Assembly: GCA_936432065.2 (NCBI GenBank)
Contig: OW386285.2
Coordinates: forward strand, 184,574,301 to 184,638,300
DNA length: 64,000 nucleotides
DNA from: Rutpela maculata
Taxonomy: Eukaryota > Arthropoda > Insecta > Coleoptera > Cerambycidae
Direction of reading: 5' to 3'
Position numbers and translations under genes: made by a program. The notes below the pieces were generated by a model. The model worked only from the letters and a program-made list of their open reading frames with translations, was not told where the DNA came from and made no database searches. This document shows, one piece after another, positions 51,746 through 62,342 of this stretch (its first letter is position 1; every line of letters begins with the position of its first letter).

Positions 51746-52258
51746 CTATCGATATTTTAGGGTGTAACATCCATTCCTATGAAAGGTGGCTTCATCTCCA
51801 AACAATACTAAATTAGAAAAATTTCTGTGTTCATTAATTTTACCCTGCGCCCATTCACAAAATTCGATACGCCTTTGAAAATCTTTGTCAACCAATTCTT
51901 GATGCAATTGGATACGATACGGGTGCATTATATTTTTTGATAAAATCCTTTAAACTGAAATTCGACTTATGCCAATTTGTCTTGCGATATTTCTTGTATG
52001 TATGAGGATCTTTGGTTACACTTAGGAGGACATTTAACTCATTTTCTTCTGTCAAAACAGTTTTTTGCGTGAATTTTTCTCACACAAGACAGTTTTTGTG
52101 CGCTGGAACCTGTCCAATACCTTATGAAATGCCCCATTGTTTGGCTGCCTCCGTTCTAGGAATTTCTGTTTATAGATTCGGGTAGCAAGTAAACAATTTG
52201 TATCACTCTCACCTAGTACAAAAATCATATCTACCTTTTCTTCTGGGGAGAAATTCAT
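51746..52258 (-). pseudogene. Tc1/mariner-like (DUF4817-type) transposase remnant
   Basis: The first part (52258-52052) reads MNFSPEEKVDMIFV and RRQPNNGAFHKVLDRF, an N-terminal helix-turn-helix typical of insect DUF4817/mariner-related proteins. After a stretch with stops the same frame returns at 51928 with MHPYRIQLHQEL, RRIEFCEWAQGKI and VLFGDEATFHRNG, the strand carrying a catalytic Asp of the DDE core. It ends near 51750, about 35 bp from the gypsy LTR, so the gypsy insertion may have removed the C-terminal part. Decayed and inactive. Confidence 0.7.
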
Positions 52259-53487
52259 ATTGGTGATAAAATCTAATTTTATCAGAAGTAAGTAACACTT
52301 AATTGTAACAGAGCGAAAAGCTTCTATAGAAATGTCAAATTATATGAATTGTTTATTTATGTCACAGAATCACAGCCTTCTTGTTTAATCATATGAAAAG
52401 TCTACCTTTAATATCCAATTTACTGAATTTTATTTTCTATTTTGAAATTTCGTTTTATTTGATTTTATAATAAATAGATTGATTTATTTCGTCTTTTTAA
52501 TTTAGTTGCAAAATTATCTCAGTGAATCCTCTTCATGGATATTATTAAGTTGCGTTATTTATTTGGAAAAAAATAACTTATTCCGATTCTTAAATTATTA
52601 TTTTTTAATTTAAAACTGCATTTACACAATTTGAGTAGTAATATTATACATTTTTTCTACACCTATTTAATTATATGACAATTATTACCATTTTTTTGGT
52701 GAAAAATCGTACTCATAATTCACTGTAGTGAATTATCGATTCATAATTCACTGCATCCGGCCAATCACAAATACAAATTCAAAAATCATTGTTTCGCTGA
52801 TTCAATGATATTTGAAATTGACCGCGATCAACTCTTGCTGCAGCGGATGACAATCAATTCGCGTGACAGTGACAAGTGTATCGCCATACCGCCATATTGT
52901 TTGTTTACGTTTTCGACTTATTACGAATAAGTACCGATTAATGCTATCAAATTTCAGTATAATTAATTTGTTTAATAGGTGTAGAAAAAGAATAATATTA
53001 CATTCGCGATTATGGCCATTATTCACTCAGATGATTTGCGCCACTCGCCTACGGCTCGTGGGCTCAAACGTCATCTTCGTGAATAATGGCTATCATAATC
53101 GCTCATATAATAATATACTATAATTACAATTAGTTAAGCAGACGAAAAAAATTGTGTTTTTCCATTACTAACGTGATAATTTGGAATAAGTTTAATGAAA
53201 CACGGTTTTTCCTACTAAACCCATAATATCTCAGAAAATTGAAGTTTTAGGTAGAGGGAATGCTTAATAAAACTTAAAGAAGAATAAAAAACCTTTATAT
53301 GCTGGTCTGGTATAAAATATAGGGTGTTCCATTTAAAAAATTGAGAAATTAGTAGATCCGAGTTTTGCCTCACCCTGTTTACAAATAATGTCAAATTAAG
53401 AAAATAATTTGTTGCTACTAAATTAGACAATATAGTACAACTTTTCATAACGACAAAATAATGTAACTTATTATCTTCAAAAAGATA
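52259..53487. other. AT-rich spacer with a small hairpin
   Basis: No gene. A broken hairpin at about 53009-53103 pairs GCGATTATGGCCATTATTCAC with its near-complement. An AGGGTGTTCCATTTAAAA word near 53321 resembles MITE ends, but no partner was found. Confidence 0.45.
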
Positions 53488-54110
53488 CAGGGCGTTCATA
53501 TCATGACGATTTCTATATGAAAATGTCTATATCTCTTGAAATACCCTGCATAGACTAGCAAAACTCATGATACTAAGAAATAGAGTATCATGAGCAAAAC
53601 TCATATTTAGTGGAGTCAAATTAGGATTTTAATGTGAATTGTCTGGTCAGGGCGGTTTTTTTGTTTTAACATATTCAGTGGGTCAACTATAGTTCACAGT
53701 TAAGTTTTGCCGTTTTGCGAGGTCGGCGTATTGTTTATTTAAACAATTTAATTTTTTAGACCGTGTTTTTCATCGGTTTTCTTTGAATATCTCAAAATCT
53801 ATAAGTCCTATGGAAAACAACAAAGAGAAGGAAAATGTTTGTTATGAGTTGTGGAACAAAAGTACATAAACTATAATTCTTTCAAAACTTAACATTGCGA
53901 AATTATGCGTTTTTAAACGAATTGCTGTTATTTCAAAAATAAAGGATAATTTTCAATGAAATTTTGGAAAAATACAGCTCTTATAAAGTACAATCACCGC
54001 TTAGAATTTCAAATCTAAATGATTATTAAAACGAATCAAATATACAATTGTTGCTAAAAGTTTGCACCCTAGTGAAATCCTGCCATCAAATCCGAGAAAT
54101 GTGTACGACA

Positions 54111-56161
54111 CACAGTGGGAAAAATATGCCCTTTTTTGGACAAAAATCTGCCGACAGTAGAGATTTCAATCAAATTAAATCTAAAAAATGGCAAATACTC
54201 TTAAGACATTGTACTTTAGAGTAGTGCTGCGGCAAAGTGATTTTGGATTAACCTAACCTAAAAATCGCAGATATTGCTTCCACATCCAGTGGAAGTATAG
54301 AAACGACAAAAAGTTTTATTGTTCAAATAGGCTTAGAATGTCATGAAACATCGAGATTTTAGGTTTGAGCAAAAAAAATGTCTGTCGGTCTGTCTAACTT
54401 TTTTTTACGCACGTTTACTCTGGAACCGTTTAAGATATCGACTTGAAATTTGGTACACATATGTATTTTAACGAGATCTGGAACTAGGTTATATTTTCAT
54501 CTTATTCCGTTGAATGGTTGTGGGGTAAATTGGGGTAAATGGGGGTGAATAGGTAAATCAAGCAGGTAAGAGTCCATAAAATTGGTATTTAGTATATACA
54601 AGAGAAGCTAATAGCTCAAACAAAATTTTAGAATTAGCCACCACCCAATATTACCCCCACCCCATTATAAAAGGGGGTGAAAAAAATTATTTCGTAGATG
54701 ACCATTCGAAAACTTATTTCAAAGAGGAAGATTAAATGATGTATTTATTAGAAATAAATTGAAAATTTTTTTGAATCCTATACATAACCTCGAAATTTGC
54801 CAAAAATGTCATTTTTTAAGTAACCCAAAATATTTCAAAATCCTGAAATGATGGGCCAATTCTGAGGCCAGATTCGGATTCAGCGCGAAAAATTACTTCG
54901 GAAATTGGATAATGTTAGGGTTAAAACTGAATGAAGTAAAAAAAAATTGAGGCCTTTGGTTCTTGTAAACTTACTAAATCACATTTTTTTTTCACCTCTT
55001 TTTATAATGGGGTGGGGGTAGTAATGGAGGTGGCTAATGCCATTAGCTTCTCTTATATATACTAAATACCAATTATACCTGCTTGATTTACCTATTTACC
55101 CACATTTACCAGAATTTGTCCCCCAATCCTTCAACAGAATAATATAAATATATAATCTAGTTCCAGATTTCGTTAAAATACTTATGTGTACCAAATTTCA
55201 AGTCGATATCTTAAACAGTTCCAGAGTATTTAGTATATATAAGAGAAGCTAATGTCTCAAAAAAATTTTTGGCATTAGCCACCTCCATTACTACCCCCAC
55301 CCCATTATAAAAGGGGGTGAAAAAAAATGTGATTTAGTATGTGTACAAGAACCAAAGGCCGCAATTTATTTTTACTTGATTCAGTTCTAACCCTAACATT
55401 ATCCAATTTCCGAAATAATTTTTTGCGCTGAATCCGAATCTGGCCTCAGGATTTTGAAATATTTTAGGTTACTTAAAAAATGACTTGTTTGTCAAATTTT
55501 GAGGTTATGTATAGGATTCAAAAAAATGTTCAATTTATTTCTAATAAATACATCATTTAATCTTCCTCTTTAAAATAAGCTTTCGAATGGTCATCTACGA
55601 TGAAATAATTTTTTTCACCCTCTTTTATAATGAGGTGGGGGTAGTATTGGGTGGTGGCTAATGCTAAACTTTTTTTTGAGACATTAGCTTCTCTTGTATA
55701 TACTAAATACCAATTTTATGGACTCCTACCTGCTTGATTTACCTATTTACCCCCATTTACCAATTTACCCCACAATCATTCAACGGAATAAGATGACCTA
55801 ATTCCAGATCTCATTAAAATACATATGTGTACCAAATTTCAAGTCGATATCTTAAACGGTTCCAGAGTAATCGTGCGCACAAAAAAGTTACAGACAGACC
55901 GACAGACATTTTTTTGGCTCAAACCTAAAATCTCGACGTTTCATGACATTCTAAACCTATTTGAATAATAAAAGTTTTTTAAAATTTTTTGTCGTTTCTA
56001 TACTTCCACTGGATGTGGAAGTAATATCTGCGATTTTTAGGTTAGGTTAATCCAAAGCCACTTTGCCGCAGGACCACTCTAAAGTACAATGTCTTAATTT
56101 GATTGAAATCTCTACTGTCGGCAGATTTTTGTCCAAAAAAGGGCATATTTTTCCCACTGTG
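54111..56161. mobile_element. Second Transib-like foldback, 2,051 bp
   Basis: Both ends read CACAGTGGGAAAAATATGCC (the right inverted), related to the 43676 element's ends. It is flanked by CGACA (54106-54110) and CGACG (56162-56166), a 5-bp duplication of the CGNCG type with one mismatch. The right arm of the enclosing palindrome (near 59762) shows the unoccupied site. Inside are two ACTTCCACATCC copies in inverted orientation (54275-56023). No transposase. Confidence 0.7.
54275..56023. repeat. Inverted pair of ACTTCCACATCC family copies
   Basis: Starts TGCTTCCACATCCAGTGG and ends CCACTGGATGTGGAAGTA. Blocks such as TCTGGAACCGTTTAAGATAT (54419) recur inverted near 55847, and a CACCCCATTATAAAAGGGGG-like word recurs near 55000 and 55300. 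Confidence 0.65.
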
Positions 56162-56638
56162 CGACGGATCAAATTGTAGCTTTTTATAAGTACTTTAAGA
56201 TCACGAAGGAACATTTTTTTTTTTTCAAAATTTAAACCGTTTTTATTGCATTTGTTTATAATTTTCGAAATTTTAATAATAAACAAATTCAAATAACTCT
56301 CTGTTTTTTTTATGAAATCAAATTCGGTAAAGATTTATGAAAGTAGATTAAATAAGTCATCTTTCAAAAAAAAAATTTAATGCTCTGCCTGCTTCTGGAG
56401 CTGAGATACATTGGTTTTTGCGTTTCGATCACTTATAAATAAACAAATTGATATTTCATCTTGAAATTCGGACTGATTATTCCCCAGTGCTTATATTTTT
56501 GTCCCAGCTAGTTTAAAATAATCTAGAACTACATTTTTTAAAATTGCATCTAATAAAACGTCTTTGAAATCATAATTCGCGGTTGACGGGTAATATTTCC
56601 CTCTCCCACTCATCGTATTTCGCAACTAGGTAACTAAG

Positions 56639-56891
56639 TACGGTAGCTCAGTGGTTTAGCACATCTAGCTTGCATACTGGCGTACCTAGCGAAGCAGGTT
56701 CAATCCCTGCTCATCGCGAAATAATTTGAATTATAAAATTATCTCCAAGAAGTGGTTCGGACTCCACTATAAGCTGTAGGGCCTCGTTTCTCTTTACCTA
56801 ACACAAAATCATTCTGGATTTTCAAGGAGTTACTTCGGTGACTTGAGAAGCGGTTAAGAAAACATTTTAAAACATTTTAAGAAAACATAAG
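56639..56891 (+). mobile_element. tRNA-derived SINE
   Basis: The head has A-box-like TAGCTCAGTGGTT (56644-56656) and B-box GGTTCAATCCC (56697-56707) inside a perfect 5-bp T-stem with TTCAATC loop. The intervening arm is too long and irregular for a working tRNA. An unrelated body and an A-rich tail (AAAACATTTT repeats) follow. The palindrome's other arm lacks it (near 59300-59330), and the junctions TAACTAAG and AACATAAG suggest a short target duplication. Confidence 0.65.
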
Positions 56892-57309
56892 TCAACTAAC
56901 TCAATATCTCTCTCGATTTCCACCTTACCGAGATATATATTTTTTAATTAATCGTCTCTTTTCGTAACTTTTGATTATTTCACTTAATTTAACGTAACTT
57001 AATTTTTTTTTGAAATTGCTGTGAATTTTTAATTTATTTATTTTTTGTTTTATTGGAATGTTCTTTCTTTTAAATGTGTTTTTTTGCGTAGATTCCTTAT
57101 AGTTTACTTCAACTTAACGTAAACTAATTTGTTTAGCTTTTGTTTATAAAAAAAAGCAATAAATTTTTTGTTGCTATAGTTTTTGTCGTCTTTTTTTAAT
57201 CACCTGCTTTGTGCATAGATTTCGATTGTTCACTTTAATTAAATGCAAACTAATTTGTTCATAAAAAATGCAATAAATGTTTTTTAAATTTGTGTAGGTT
57301 GCACACTGT

Positions 57310-58870
57310 TTCAAATATCTTCAAAGGGGCTTTATTTAATGAAATTTTAAGGAGGCCATTGTTCGACGTCGAAAGTTGAAACATTAATAGAGCCACTAAA
57401 AGCTCGCAAGTCGGAATCTTAATAGTTAATTTTATTTAGTGATATACTCACTAAAAAGAAAACCAACCTAACTAGAACTAACCTTAAGTCCATGCACAAG
57501 ATTTTATATATATTTTATAATTTTATATCGTCCTCCCGAGCACTTGTCCCGAGCCACCCAGACATCCCCGATACGAATAGTCGTGCCAAATGAAAGGCTG
57601 GACGGAGCAAGAAGCAGATCGGATTAAATAGGAAATTAAATTATAAACATACATTCTTTCTCAGGATAGGCGAACTAAAAAGTATATAAGATAAAACATG
57701 TAAAAAAATATATGAAATAATTGGTACATACAATGCAAAAGACGCTAGTATAAATAAAATATCGCAGTTATATATGGTTGATTCGTGCGGGAAAATTACT
57801 AACCAAAAAAACCTGTTCCAAACAATGCAGCAAAAGCGAGCGGTTATGCCAGACAACACACTTTAGGAATATTTGTGTTCCTGAAACTTTTGATACCCAA
57901 AGAAACATTGTGACCGTTTCAAAATAAGTCAAACCATTAGCGATTACGTTAAAAATCCGAAACTCATCAGATATGTGTTACATCTCATATTACAGTTTTA
58001 CACATTGTTTAGTCTTTAAATAAACATTTTGCGGTAAAATTCTCCAACAAGTCTTAGTTCAATAAAAAGCACATATTTCACTCACTGTCTTTAGAATGTA
58101 TGCAATATTAAATTACAATTCTTAAATTATATAAAAAGGGCCATTTTTAATAATTTTGAATGTTGTTTCAATTGTTTCATAAGTCTAGTTTTATTCTAAA
58201 TTTTATTGCAAACAATTTGTATTTTTATTTTTTGTGATGTGATTAACTAGTACCGAAAATAGAAAGACTTTAATGCTGCAACATTAATTATTTAAATTTC
58301 ATATGAAGCAACGATAAGATGTAATTCAAAACTTCTCATTGCATGTTATTACATCGAAAATAAACTAAAACAGTACAATTCCTGAAGCAGAAGAATCCTT
58401 TAATTACCTACCTTTTTTTTATCCTTAATTTGACTCCAAACAATAACTCGTAACAGGAATTAATTAGATTTTTTTCTATAGATTATTTTTATGCCCAATT
58501 AACCATAGATGCATTTATTTTATTTATCTTTGCGAATTTGCAAATTATATTTTCTAGGATTAGTTTGACTTAACATTGTAAGTATTAATTCTTAAAAACT
58601 ATATTAAAAATAAGATATTTTTGATGAATTACAAAATTATCTTAGCAATTTTTGTCTCTTACGTGAATTTTCATAACAGTTATTATCGTCACTCCGTGTA
58701 GAATCTGTATCATCACTCGCACCACTATCAAACAGATAATCATTCTCACTTTCATACCCACAATTGCTTTTTTTAGCCGTTTCAATAAATATTTTGATCT
58801 AAAATTGTAAATGGTGACTGTACTCTATAAGAATCACATTCTTCTTAAATTTCATTGAAAATCCATTATT
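57310..58870. other. Loop region of the large palindrome
   Basis: AT-rich with no recognised gene. A GC-richer patch near 57531-57610 has no identifiable content. Confidence 0.4.
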
Positions 58871-60644
58871 TCTGAAAGAACAATAATTGGTTAAAAACGT
58901 CTAATTTTGCTATATTTAATTTTTTTTAATAATAATAACATTTGGAATAAATTAGAGTTTATGTACTTTTGTTGTATAACGTTTTCTTTTGCTGGTTTCC
59001 ATAGGACCTATAGATTTCGAAATATTCAAAGAAAACTAATGGAAAACACGGTTTACAAATTAAATTGTTATTGTTCTCTTTCTTTTATAAACAAAATCTA
59101 AACAAACAATATTTAAAAGAAAGAACATTCAATAAAACAAAAATAAAGAAATTCAAAATTCACTGCAATTTAAAAAAAAATTAAACAAATTATTTCACGT
59201 TAAATTAAATTAAATAATCAAAATTTGCGAAAAGAGACGATTAATTAAAAAATATATATCTCGGTAAGGTGGAAATCGAGAGATATACTGTGTTAGTTGT
59301 CTTAGCTACCTAGTTTGCGAAATACGATGAATAGGAGAGGTAATTATGATATGATTTCAAAGACGTTTTATTAGATGCAATTTTGAAAAATATAGTTCTA
59401 GATTATTTTCAACTAGCTGGGACAAAAGTATAAGCACTCGGGAATAATCAGTCCGAATTTTAAGATGAAATATCAATTTGTTTATTTATAAGTGATCGAA
59501 ATGCAAAAACCAACGTATCTCAGCTCCAAATGCAAGCAGAGCATTAAATTTTTTTTTTGAAAGATGGCTTATTTAATCTCCTTTCATAAATCGTTTACCG
59601 ATTTTGATTTCATAAAAAAACCATAGAGTTATTTGAATTTGTTTATTACTAAAATTTCGAAAATTATAAACAACAAAAACATAAAAACGGTTTAAATTTT
59701 GAAAAAAAAATTTTTTTTCCTTCGTGATCTTAAAATACTTATAAAAAGCTACAATTTGAGCCATCGTATACATTTCTCGGATTTGATGGCAGGATTTCAC
59801 AAGGGTGCAAAGTTTTAGCAACAATTGTAACCCGTTTTAATAATCATTTAGATTTGAAATTTTAAGCTCTTACTTTGTAAGAGCTATATTTTCCAAAATT
59901 TCATTGAAAATTGTCCTTTATTTTTGAAATAACAGCAATTCGTTTAAAAACGCATAATTTTGAAATGTTCAATTTTTTTTAAATAATAATAACAATTGGA
60001 AAGAATTATAGTTTATGTACTTTTGTTCCACAACTCATAACGAACATTTTCCTTCTCTTTGTTGTTTTCCATGGGGCTTATAGATTTCGAGATATTCAAA
60101 GATAACCGATGAAAAACACGGTCTAAAAAATTAAATTGTTTAAATAAACAATACGCCGACCTCGCAGAAACTGCAAACAAGTGTGAAGTATAGTTGACCC
60201 AGTAAACACGTTAAAACAAAAAAAAAACACCCTGACCAGACAATTCACATTGAGAATTTGACTCCACTAATTGGCAGATTGCAAAAAATGAGCTGATTCC
60301 AAATATCTAAAAGTATACATTTAAAAAAATGTATATTTGGTTTGTCCTGCAATTATGTGACACCCTGTGTTCTTCGTAATAATGTTAGGTGACCGTCAAG
60401 GATACCTACAATTTTCGTTAAGAATTTTTTTTTCTATTCTGATAAAGGAGGTATTGGACTTTGTCGCACCCATTAAGTATATTTATTATGAATAAAACTA
60501 ACTCTGTTATTTGATCAATATTTTTAAAGAAGTTTGAATATTTTCCCGATATGCGTTACTCGCAAAAAAAAACCGTTTGATTTGGAGTTGCATAAGGTAC
60601 TATTATTCCTCTGTGTGCTATAGTTGTAGGGTCTGATTTTGTGT

Positions 60645-61057
60645 TTAAGGTACGAGGTTTTTTATGGGAATTTTTGGATAGTGTATACCGCTTATTCTGT
60701 ATTCTGTTTTGTGTGAAATAATAATTTGATTATTTGGTGTATTGGTATGCGAATTAGAAGATGTAATTATGGAATTGTGTTTTTTCCGACATACAGTTTT
60801 ATTAATTTTTGTCTGTGAAATTCCGGACAAATTTGAAATTCTGAAGTTAAGTGACTTCCGTCACATGAAAAACATTTAAGGTCGTAGTCAGAACTTTTAC
60901 AATCTGTGCCTATGTGTTCTTGGTGACATTTGAGACAGCAAGGTTTACTTCTGCATTGCTTGCCCAAGTGACCATATATGCAACAATTGTAACACAGGAC
61001 TACTCTCTGACGCGCCAATATCCTTTGGCATTGTTGACCGTCTCGAATGGGTAGCAC
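60645..61057 (-). pseudogene. LINE ORF1 remnant with CCHC zinc knuckles (Jockey/R1 type)
   Basis: In minus-strand frames the sequence has CYNCCIYGHLGKQC, CLKCHQEHIGTDC and CFSCDGSHLTSEFQIC followed by PEFHRQKLIK. These three consecutive zinc knuckles (the third of CCHC type with a longer spacing) and the HRQKLIK continuation are typical of the nucleic-acid-binding ORF1 protein of Jockey/I/R1 LINEs. The 61057 start codon is GTG, not a true start, and a stop lies a few codons upstream. Downstream the frame ends at 60767 and a shifted frame runs to 60645. It is a fragment. Confidence 0.75.
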
Positions 61058-62342
61058 TATTACCCTTTACCTTAGTATATCGCTGTAGACCTGGACTGGC
61101 ATCGTGCGGGGCGGGTGAGCTTATTTTACATCAACCTCACTCTAGCTCAGTCACTTTGTACATGGGCCTCTAAAAAAATCCAACTGAATATTTTCCACCG
61201 GGATTCTCTTTATTTTGGTGTCACAAATAATTTTTCAAAAGTCCATAAAGCCAAAAGTTACAGAAGGTCAAAGGTCACGAAAATCAGTTTTTCTCAAATA
61301 TCTCGTAAATTATCTTTTTCACATTAAGTTTGGTTGTTATAAAAGTTCGTGAGATAAATCTGCATAAAAAAGGTCCTATACAAAAGGTATGTAGAACCAA
61401 TAGTTTTTGAGATATAGGGCTGAGAAAACTCGCATTACACTGCATTAGTTTCCACACCACCTTTGTTGTAGAATACAAGGCACTTTTTTTACATAGTGTC
61501 CATGGGGTACAAGTATTATAATTTTGTTGATTATTGTTCATCTTTGCTGACTTCTTCGTCTTCGTCTATCTCTTCTATTTCCACTTCTTCAATACTTTGA
61601 TCTTCATCACCAGTCATCTTAGCGGAAAATAACGAAATGAGGTTGGCTCCATCATCGTTGAATTCAGATTCAACGGTTGTATCCTCGGGCATCGTATTGA
61701 TAGTCTAAGATCCGGCATATGAAGTTAATACCATCATCTGTTATTCAGATAAGAAATAGTTTATATAAAAGATAACATGTAGGCTAATAGATTGCGACCT
61801 GACTTCGTAGCCATATCTTGACCCCATGACATTTAATTTGAAAGATTTTAATTAAATTTTTTGTTGTCAGGCGAAATCGTATATAGCAGCGAAACCATGA
61901 ATTCTACAGGAATTTTTCAAGAAAGCAAATTCATCATCATTTTATAATCTTTCCAATAAATCCCTGCCAGTTTTTTCCTAGAACCAACGTTTATTAGATA
62001 TTCGCAAAAGATGAGAAAAAAACACGTTTCCTTGGGAAATCTAAATTTCCAGTTGTATCGCTCCTAGCGTCCTTATTTTTTGTCGTAGGGCAAAAAATAA
62101 GGGAATGTTGTAATATTGCAGGCGCTGGAAGTAGTTGAGTATGCAAAATACCTTTTATATACCTTTTTTTGTGGGGGGGGGGGGGAGGAAATCCATCATG
62201 GACACCCAGCGCCTTGGATCTATCACGCTGGCTAACCAAGCTAAAACCCCTCCGGAAAAGTGGCCCCCTCCCTGTCTTCAGTGTTTCCTCATATCCTGTA
62301 ACTGCTCTCGCTTACCGTCAGAATATCAGGTCAATCCTAGTG
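61058..62342. other. Unassigned spacer, possible 3' end of the R1-like LINE
   Basis: A poly(G) run at 62172-62186 and the segment to about 62342 lie downstream of the R1-like RT in its own sense and may be its 3' UTR. The remainder is AT-rich with no repeat identified. Confidence 0.4.
61531..61692 (-). CDS. Short acidic open frame, 53 aa, doubtful
   Basis: An ATG frame starting MPEDTTVESEFNDDG and ending in a Glu/Asp-rich tail (EEVEIEEIDEDEEV). The composition is strongly non-random for this AT-rich region and could mark one exon of a host or transposon gene. No splice sites or homologue are recognised. Low confidence. Confidence 0.25.
   Translation of the reverse strand: MPEDTTVESEFNDDGANLISLFSAKMTGDEDQSIEEVEIEEIDEDEEVSKDEQ

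Larger units (their letters stand above)
53488..60371. mobile_element. Complex palindrome of nested foldbacks, about 6.9 kb
   Basis: The left arm (about 53597-54110, resuming at 56167 to about 57100) pairs with the right arm (about 60285 down to 59050). Landmarks: ACCGTGTTTTTCATCGG (53760) against CCGATGAAAAACACGGT (60104); CTGGGACAAAAGTATAAGC (59418) against its complement near 56495; ATATATCTCGGTAAGGTGG (59255) against its complement near 56924. Outer ends near 53488 and 60371 both carry ACAGGG(C/T)GT. The left arm is interrupted by a Transib-like foldback and a tRNA-derived SINE, each missing from the right arm. The inner part of the right arm (58930-59060) also repeats the 60000-60120 block. 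No gene is encoded. Confidence 0.65.

Noticed and set aside
56640..56722. Functional tRNA gene
   Set aside because: A and B boxes are present, but the region between them does not fold into a normal D and anticodon arm and no clean acceptor stem forms. It is the head of a SINE.
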